From: an uncultured Bacilli bacterium
GTDB taxonomy: Bacteria; Bacillota_I; Bacilli_A; RF39; UBA660
Assembly (NCBI GenBank): GCA_947629125.1
Contig: CANRCO010000007.1
Coordinates: 1-19,844, forward strand
Length of the DNA stretch: 19,844 nucleotides
Direction of reading: 5' to 3'
The position numbers and the translations under genes are program-made. This document shows, one piece after another, positions 16,401-19,844 of this stretch (position 1 is the first letter of the stretch; every line of letters begins with the position of its first letter). Below the pieces are notes generated by a model that did not search any database, was not told the DNA's origin, and was given only the letters and a program-made list of their open reading frames with translations.

Positions 16401-16648
16401 AATTCTAGAACACTACCTAAATTTTTAGTATATACTGAAAAATCCACTTGGTTTACTTCACCTTCATGAACCGTTAAATAAAAAATGCAAGTTTCTGTAT
16501 CATTATTAGTAGTAGTATAACATTTAGAACTAAGCGAAGCACTAGCCCCTGCGTTAATATCGATTATTTTATATATTCCTAAAAAAGCAATAATTAAAAA
16601 AATTACGGCAATTGGAATAATATATTTATATTTTTTTACTAAATTCAT
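13463..16648 (-). CDS. Large DUF11-repeat surface protein with NPKTG cell-wall anchor
   Basis: A 1061-aa exported protein. Residues 1-27 form a basic start plus hydrophobic helix (export signal). The region to about 165 is a unique domain with a hint of cohesin-like strands. It is followed by seven tandem DUF11 repeats, each opening with a '[LI].[IV].K' strand and holding 'Y.I...N.....N..I.D' (units starting near IEKTALD, LKIVKTA, LNITKVA, LSIVKST, LNLNKSV, ITVVKKS and LEITKEV). The C-terminus is a sorting signal: NPKTG (about 1026-1030), a hydrophobic helix, then a Lys-rich tail. Such proteins are usually stalks or adhesins linked to peptidoglycan by a sortase. None is encoded here. ATG 16648 was preferred over GTG 16657 because AGGTGA lies five bases upstream. 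It has its own promoter and terminator. Ligand unknown. Confidence 0.88.
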   Translation of the reverse strand: MNLVKKYKYIIPIAVIFLIIAFLGIYKIIDINAGASASLSSKCYTTTNNDTETCIFYLTVHEGEVNQVDFSVYTKNLGSVLEFSKGSDFYLTNKNEASDNFPNISIEGGEEFTADKKYDYQLTTNKKLTKDNANNLEIAKIVFSDHQEYCKVAIALNYIALVDTNKFEIEKTALDIDKRNTLKEVNVDDTFYYRIRIKNTSVIATDSITITDTIPDDFTVLDTEVYKGSSLIDDNRITNNSQENNINLKIDSLEKNETIYVYVKVQVKQMNRTKFDIVNNACGRIDENVCSENTIKILSPNLKIVKTAQTATLRPLDTSSYKLVVTNNGNVDLNNVLVKDSVNTNFKVLSVTADKNITNSTNNNEVAVTIPSLKINEQATITINYQVLENATLGKITNKATVETDKVKAEDTEDVDIVNTDLNITKVAHDESKILKPNDEFYYEIKISNSNSATTSSGPLAFSDSLDANLIYNAQKSTCDKGSLQNNGNNISWTHNSLDINETATCQIYATVANTVNDNTKITNHVILTENGIKKDEAQDDITVGKPNLSIVKSTSNKFIKPGQKYSYTIQVKNSGSVAATNVKITDQIDKLLEINDFTGKNSYATESDNKITWTIENINSNQTINLTVNVTLSPEAKKGTNIVNTAVGDFGSSSTENEVIDADLNLNKSVNKTKALPGEEVTYTLTVANNGTAPANNLKISDTLPNELEYVRTSDNCSYNVDSHLFTCQIDYLDINQELSFSFVAKVKENLANYPKIKNVAILEKCSDSYTNCTKDKEDETTTTVIQPNITVVKKSSVTKIFDDTNYFYTIIVSNDGDADANNLTITDTFDDKLKIVSAYQSDDKQNTATIKDNTLTWQNISIKANSSISFTINVKADGFKEGTIINNKVKVENDKITKEDEVDVEVIKPNLEITKEVNKNVVAINEEFEYLIKIKNNSAINVENALITDVLDPDLEIVDTNAQIKDNTLTWQVNIPANATVEIPVIVKIRSTAKPNKIKNIATLGFKNQELNSNEVVVDIAIENPKTGSVINYIIISLLGIGALTFIIYNTKSKKIFKI

Positions 16649-16668
16649 ACAACTCACCTATTATCATA

Positions 16669-16697
16669 AGTATAACTAATATTTAAAATTAAAGCAA
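16669..16697 (-). promoter_or_regulatory. Promoter of the DUF11 surface-protein gene
   Basis: The minus strand has TTGCTT (16697-16692), a 17-base spacer and TATACT (16674-16669), 20 bases before the ATG. The -35 directly abuts the T-run of the preceding operon's terminator. Confidence 0.6.
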
Positions 16698-16724
16698 TAA
16701 AAAAACCATCTTTTAAAGATGATT
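16698..16724 (-). terminator. Terminator of the trmD operon
   Basis: On the minus strand AATCATC (16724-16718) pairs with GATGGTT (16710-16704) with one G-U wobble, and the stem may extend into the A/T loop. It runs into seven Ts. The stem begins at the last base of the stop codon of the final gene. Confidence 0.7.
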
Positions 16725-17179
16725 TAGCGAGAAAAGCCTTTATTTTCTTCTTGATTATAATAATTCATTCTAGTTACCATATTATGCATATTAAGTTCCA
16801 TTAATTCGCGTTGAACTTCTACCTCTAATATATTTAATTGTTTATAAAAATTAGCTTCTTTTTCTTCTGATAAAAATTGTTGATATTTATGAGCCACGAT
16901 GCTTTTTAAACGAGCTATTTCATCTAAAATAATTACAGCTCCTTCACTACTATTATCAGTTTCATCATCACTAAAGTTTTTGATGGAATAATTTAAAATA
17001 CGTCGAAAACTACGATTAAATTTATTTGTTAAAATATTTTCAATTAACTCGGGGTCATAAACACTTACTTTTTTTATTGGAATATTTTTTAACCGAGGCG
17101 AAAAAACATAACATTTACTTTCTTCAAAAGAAACTTCTGGATAACTAGAATCAATTTTTTTCAATAAATAACTTTTCAT
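16724..17179 (-). CDS. Unrecognised coiled-coil protein in the trmD operon
   Basis: A 151-aa product I cannot assign to a family. It has no signal peptide or membrane helix, so it is probably cytosolic. The N-terminal half is mixed and basic (FSPRLKNIPIKKVSVYDPEL; KFNRSFRRILNYSIK). An acidic loop near 70-80 (SDDETDNSSEG) leads to a long helix with heptad spacing (about 82-133, IILDEIARLKSIVAH ... LEVEVQRELMELN). The tail is Asn/Tyr/Gln-rich. ATG 17179 has AGGTGA four bases upstream and lies 8 bp after trmD, so it is co-transcribed as the last gene. Good ribosome binding site and placement make it a real gene. The operon suggests, but does not show, a link to translation. Confidence 0.8.
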   Translation of the reverse strand: MKSYLLKKIDSSYPEVSFEESKCYVFSPRLKNIPIKKVSVYDPELIENILTNKFNRSFRRILNYSIKNFSDDETDNSSEGAVIILDEIARLKSIVAHKYQQFLSEEKEANFYKQLNILEVEVQRELMELNMHNMVTRMNYYNQEENKGFSR

Positions 17180-17187
17180 AATTTCAC

Positions 17188-17856
17188 CTACTTATTTAAT
17201 AAATCTGGTCTTAACTCTTTAGTCTTTTCTAGACTAGCTTGATAACGATATTCTGCGATTTTTTGATGGTCTCCTGAAAGTAAAACATCTGGTACCGCCA
17301 TATTTCTAAATACTCGAGGTTTAGTATAATGGGGATAATCTAATAAATAATTTTCGTTAAAAGAATCCTCAATATGTGAACGTTCATTAATTGCTCCTGG
17401 TAAAAGCCTAATTACCGAATCACTTATCGCCATCGCTGGTATTTCACCACCAGTTAAAACATAATCACCAATACTTATTTCATAATCTGCTAACGAACGA
17501 ATTCGCTCATCAAAACCTTCATAATGTCCACAAATTAAAATTAAATGTTTTTCTTTAGCTAACTCATAAGCTTTCTTTTGTTGATATGTTTTACCACTTG
17601 GAGTTAATAAGATAACTTTAGCATCTTTAGTTTTAATTTTCTCTACACAATCAAATATGGGCTGAGGCATTAAAACCATTCCTGCTCCTCCACCATAAGG
17701 AGTATCATCAACTTGCTGATTATTATATTTTGAATAATCGCGAAAATTAATAACGTTAATTTCCACTAATTTTTTTTCAATTGCTCTTTTAATAATTGAT
17801 TCTTTAGTAAAATCAGCAAACATATTAGGAAATAATGTTAAAATATCTATTCTCAT
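17188..17856 (-). CDS. trmD: tRNA (guanine-37-N1)-methyltransferase
   Basis: A 222-aa SPOUT enzyme that methylates G37 next to the anticodon of tRNAs reading CNN/GGN-type codons and so prevents frameshifting. Visible are the opening IDILTLFPNMF, the VDDTPYGGGAGMVL block, ICGHYEGFDERI and IGDYVLTGGEIPAM of the knotted SAM site, and the catalytic-side SHIEDSF segment. The C-terminal helical domain (YPHYTKPRVF ... VLLSGDHQKI) binds tRNA. The start overlaps the rimM stop by four bases (ATGA). Length is slightly short but complete. Confidence 0.96.
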   Translation of the reverse strand: MRIDILTLFPNMFADFTKESIIKRAIEKKLVEINVINFRDYSKYNNQQVDDTPYGGGAGMVLMPQPIFDCVEKIKTKDAKVILLTPSGKTYQQKKAYELAKEKHLILICGHYEGFDERIRSLADYEISIGDYVLTGGEIPAMAISDSVIRLLPGAINERSHIEDSFNENYLLDYPHYTKPRVFRNMAVPDVLLSGDHQKIAEYRYQASLEKTKELRPDLLNK

Positions 17857-18344
17857 AAAATTAAACCCTCAATATTTTCTACCTGAATTGTCTGTTTTAT
17901 TAAATCAACTTTTTTTATAAAGTGTTCATTTAAAGGAATAAAGAAATCTTTACTACTTTTAATACTTAATAAAACATTACCGTTATTATACATCACATCT
18001 TGAACTTTGCCTAGTATTTGTTGTGAATTTTCAATATTTAAACCAATTAAATCTTGATAAAGATATTCACTATTTGATAAATGTAAATCATCTCTTAAAA
18101 CATAAACATTTTGTCCTTTATATTTTAAAACTTCATTAATATTGGTATAGTTAGATAGTGTAACCATATCATATTTTTGATGCGGACGATAAGTTTTTAT
18201 TACCTCCAAAGTTTTATTCGTGCCTATATATAAAGAATTATTAATTTTAAATACACGGTCTTTGTATTCAAAATTACTTATTATTTTTAATTCTCCTTTA
18301 ATTCCATGAGTATTAACTATTTTACCAATAAATATATAATCCAT
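17853..18344 (-). CDS. rimM: 16S rRNA processing/30S maturation factor RimM
   Basis: A 163-aa two-domain assembly factor for the 30S head. The N-terminal domain begins IGKIVNTHGIKGELKI and continues to the YVLRDDL block. The C-terminal PRC-barrel starts near YLYQDLIGLNI and includes the KVQDVMYNNGNVLL turn and IPLNEHFIKKVD. ATG 18344 has GAGGTAA, which also forms the last codons of the upstream gene, five bases before it. It is directly upstream of trmD, as in most Firmicutes, but rpsP, the KH-domain gene and rplS that usually flank the pair are absent here. Confidence 0.94.
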   Translation of the reverse strand: MDYIFIGKIVNTHGIKGELKIISNFEYKDRVFKINNSLYIGTNKTLEVIKTYRPHQKYDMVTLSNYTNINEVLKYKGQNVYVLRDDLHLSNSEYLYQDLIGLNIENSQQILGKVQDVMYNNGNVLLSIKSSKDFFIPLNEHFIKKVDLIKQTIQVENIEGLIL

Positions 18345-18348
18345 AAAA

Positions 18349-19065
18349 TTACCTCAATTCATACATTAATATACTGGCTGCAACAGCGGCATTTAAACTT
18401 TCACATTTTGCATTTATCCTTATATTAATTAATTTATCACATAAAGCTTTAATATTACTACTTATACCACTTCCTTCATTACCAATTATTAATGCTACTA
18501 AAGAATTATTTTGTATATCATTAACATCAATTCCTTTTATTACATCGGTTCCATAAATTGTATAATTTTTTTCTTTTAATTTAGTAATAGTTTTAGTTAA
18601 ATCTTGCCTAATGATATTGATATTAAAAAGCATTCCTTCACAAGAGCGAATAACTTTTTCATTATATAAATCAACAGTATTATTACCTAAAACAATTGTT
18701 GCAAAATTAAAAGCTACCGCACTACGAATTATAGCTCCTAAATTACCTGGGTCTTGTAATGAATCTAATAAAAGAATTTTTCCCTGCATCGGTTCTTCTA
18801 ATTTTTTATGGCAAACACAACAAATATCACTTATACTCATTTGACTAGTTATTTTTTGCATAACTTCTTTACTTACTACATATGTCGGTAAATCACTAGC
18901 AAACTCATGTAAACTAATTATTTCCATAGCTAAATTATTTTTGATAGCTTCATTTACTAAATGGTCACCTTCAACTAAAAAAGTATTAGTTAAATCACGA
19001 TATTTTTTTTGTTTTAATTTTGTCCAATTTTTAACTTTGGAATTATTTAAAGAATTTATTATCAT
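18349..19065 (-). CDS. TrmH/SpoU-family RNA 2'-O-methyltransferase (YsgA/RlmB-like)
   Basis: A 238-aa enzyme with an N-terminal substrate-binding domain (KVKNWTKLKQKKYRDLTNTF, then VEGDHLVNEAI) and a C-terminal SPOUT domain. All three SpoU motifs are present: DPGNLGAIIRSA (Asn and catalytic Arg), ALIIGNEGSGIS, and INIRINAKCESLNAAVAASI. These bind SAM through the trefoil knot and methylate a ribose 2'-OH of rRNA or tRNA; which one cannot be told from sequence. The ATG follows the upstream stop by one base, with GCGAGG five bases before it. It matches the group including Bacillus YsgA more than tRNA Gm18 TrmH. Confidence 0.88.
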   Translation of the reverse strand: MIINSLNNSKVKNWTKLKQKKYRDLTNTFLVEGDHLVNEAIKNNLAMEIISLHEFASDLPTYVVSKEVMQKITSQMSISDICCVCHKKLEEPMQGKILLLDSLQDPGNLGAIIRSAVAFNFATIVLGNNTVDLYNEKVIRSCEGMLFNINIIRQDLTKTITKLKEKNYTIYGTDVIKGIDVNDIQNNSLVALIIGNEGSGISSNIKALCDKLINIRINAKCESLNAAVAASILMYELR

Positions 19066-19066
19066 T

Positions 19067-19714
19067 TTAACCTCGCAATTCTTTTCTTGCCAATTTATAA
19101 TCAGGATAATATTCTGCTACTAATTGCCAAAACTTTGGTCCGTGGTTAGCTTCATAAAAATGACATAACTCATGAATAATAACATAATCTAATAAATGAA
19201 TTTCTTTTTTTAATAACTCAGTATTTAATGTAATTGTATTATTTGAACGATTACAAACACCCCATCTTGTTGTCATTTTTCTTAATTTTAATTGAAAATT
19301 GGGAACTTTTAAAAAATAGGAACAACAACGTTGTACTTCACTTTTAAAAATTCTTAAGCATTCTGATTGATAAAATTTATTTAACATTTTAGGATTCTTA
19401 GCATAAATAAAATCATCAGCAAATGAAACTTGTTTAACACTCTCATCATAGATGATTGTATAGCATTTACCTAAATACCAAAAAGATTCATCATCAATAA
19501 CTTTATTTTGAGCTTTTTGATACATTTTAGTTAAAGCAACTTCATTTTCTTTAATTAAATTTTTTATATATTTATCAGTACATAATTTATTACAAGTGAC
19601 ATATAATTTTAAATCATCTTTAATACGAAAATAAATATTTTTATTATTTTTTCTAACAACTACTACTTCAACTTCTTGATTATTTAAAGTTACTATCACT
19701 TTAACCACATCCAT
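19067..19714 (-). CDS. YgjP/DUF45-type zinc metalloprotease-like protein
   Basis: A 215-aa protein of the YgjP/DUF45 family (SprT-like zincin fold). The C-terminal third has the signature RWGVCNRSNNTITLN, then HELCHFYEANHGPKFW, whose HExxH plus the later His would bind one zinc ion. The N-terminal half is beta-rich with the family's KNIYFRIKDDLKLYV strand pair. Role in the cell is not established. The start is uncertain: ATG 19714 has no ribosome binding site and is close to a TATGAT element, so the message could be nearly leaderless. A GTG at 19699 with a purine-rich stretch upstream is an alternative. It heads the operon ending at 16724. Confidence 0.82.
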   Translation of the reverse strand: MDVVKVIVTLNNQEVEVVVVRKNNKNIYFRIKDDLKLYVTCNKLCTDKYIKNLIKENEVALTKMYQKAQNKVIDDESFWYLGKCYTIIYDESVKQVSFADDFIYAKNPKMLNKFYQSECLRIFKSEVQRCCSYFLKVPNFQLKLRKMTTRWGVCNRSNNTITLNTELLKKEIHLLDYVIIHELCHFYEANHGPKFWQLVAEYYPDYKLARKELRG

Positions 19715-19723
19715 TATTATTTT

Positions 19724-19729
19724 ATCATA
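19724..19729 (-). promoter_or_regulatory. Possible -10 element for the operon starting with the YgjP-type gene
   Basis: TATGAT on the minus strand, 9 bases before the ATG at 19714. No good -35 is seen because the upstream DNA is the T-run and stem of a terminator. Confidence 0.35.
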
Positions 19730-19737
19730 CTTTAATA

Positions 19738-19768
19738 TAAAAAAAAAGAAAGCATTATTTAGCTTTCT
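19738..19768 (-). terminator. Terminator for a minus-strand gene beyond the right edge
   Basis: AGAAAGC (19747-19753) and GCTTTCT (19762-19768) form a perfect 7-bp stem with an 8-base loop. It is followed on the minus strand by nine Ts. It would end transcription arriving from the right, where an insertion sequence now appears to lie. Confidence 0.7.
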
Positions 19769-19769
19769 C

Positions 19770-19844
19770 AGACTGTTGACAAAGTCGAAAGAATTTTTGA
19801 AAACAGTCTTTTTATTTTGAAAAAAATGATATATAATGAAAATG
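19770..19844 (+). mobile_element. Probable left end of an IS1182-like element (runs off right edge)
   Basis: AGACTGTTGACAAAGTC (19770-19786) resembles ends I recall for IS1182-type elements (xxCTGTTGxxAAA). AACAGTCT (19802-19809) is an inverted copy of its first eight bases, followed by Ts, which would stop outside transcripts from entering the element. TATAAT at 19832-19837 and the final ATG at 19842-19844 could be the transposase promoter and its start, but no ribosome binding site lies between them. No transposase codons are visible, so the family call is tentative. Confidence 0.4.

Noticed and set aside
13463..16648. DNA-level tandem repeats in the DUF11 gene that could recombine
   Set aside because: The seven units are similar only at protein level; no long identical DNA stretches between units were seen.

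Overview
The window looks like chromosomal DNA from a very AT-rich member of the Bacilli, of the kind with small genomes seen among uncultured gut lineages. That placement is inferred from gene content and codon use only. The order rlmN-stp-prkC-rsgA-rpe matches Bacillus, and nusB-xseA-xseB and rimM-trmD are also Firmicutes-like. The spoVID/ysxE-like pair points to a spore-forming ancestor or a living spore former. The standard code fits: the spoVID-like gene ends in TGA, almost all other genes end in TAA, and Trp is read from TGG. No tRNA, rRNA or CRISPR array was seen.

Layout, left to right. (1) 1-70: the end of an IS3/IS150-type insertion sequence with the first codons of its OrfA running off the left edge. 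(2) 106-1700: a SipW-type surface protein with its own promoter. Its start region holds a run of nine Gs that throws the ATG out of frame with the remaining ~500 codons, so it looks like a phase-variable locus assembled in the OFF state. (3) 1744-1907: a small decayed remnant of a membrane-anchored protein. (4) 5520-1908 (minus): nusB-xseA-xseB-proS, tightly overlapping. (5) 5649-5846 (plus): a 65-aa two-helix membrane protein lying antisense to the 3' end of the next transcript. (6) 7437-5808 (minus): a SpoVID-like LysM protein and a YsxE/CotS-like pseudokinase. (7) 7530-8351 (plus): a DUF368 lipid-carrier translocase. (8) 13365-8367 (minus): rlmN-like, stp, prkC, rsgA, rpe. (9) 16648-13463 (minus): a 1061-aa DUF11-repeat surface protein with an NPKTG cell-wall anchor. 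(10) 19714-16724 (minus): a YgjP-type metalloprotease, a SpoU-type RNA methyltransferase, rimM, trmD and an unrecognised coiled-coil protein. (11) 19770-19844: an inverted repeat and promoter that look like the end of a second, IS1182-like element.

The housekeeping operons cover rRNA/tRNA maturation and modification, ribosome assembly GTPase activity, DNA repair, proline charging and Ser/Thr phospho-signalling at the cell wall. Two large surface proteins and the DUF368 translocase add an envelope theme. Several intergenic regions are compacted so that the terminator of one operon abuts or overlaps the promoter of the next. Both window edges fall in insertion-sequence ends, which would fit a contig that broke at repeats. 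The strongest candidate for something new is the poly-G switch in the SipW-type gene.
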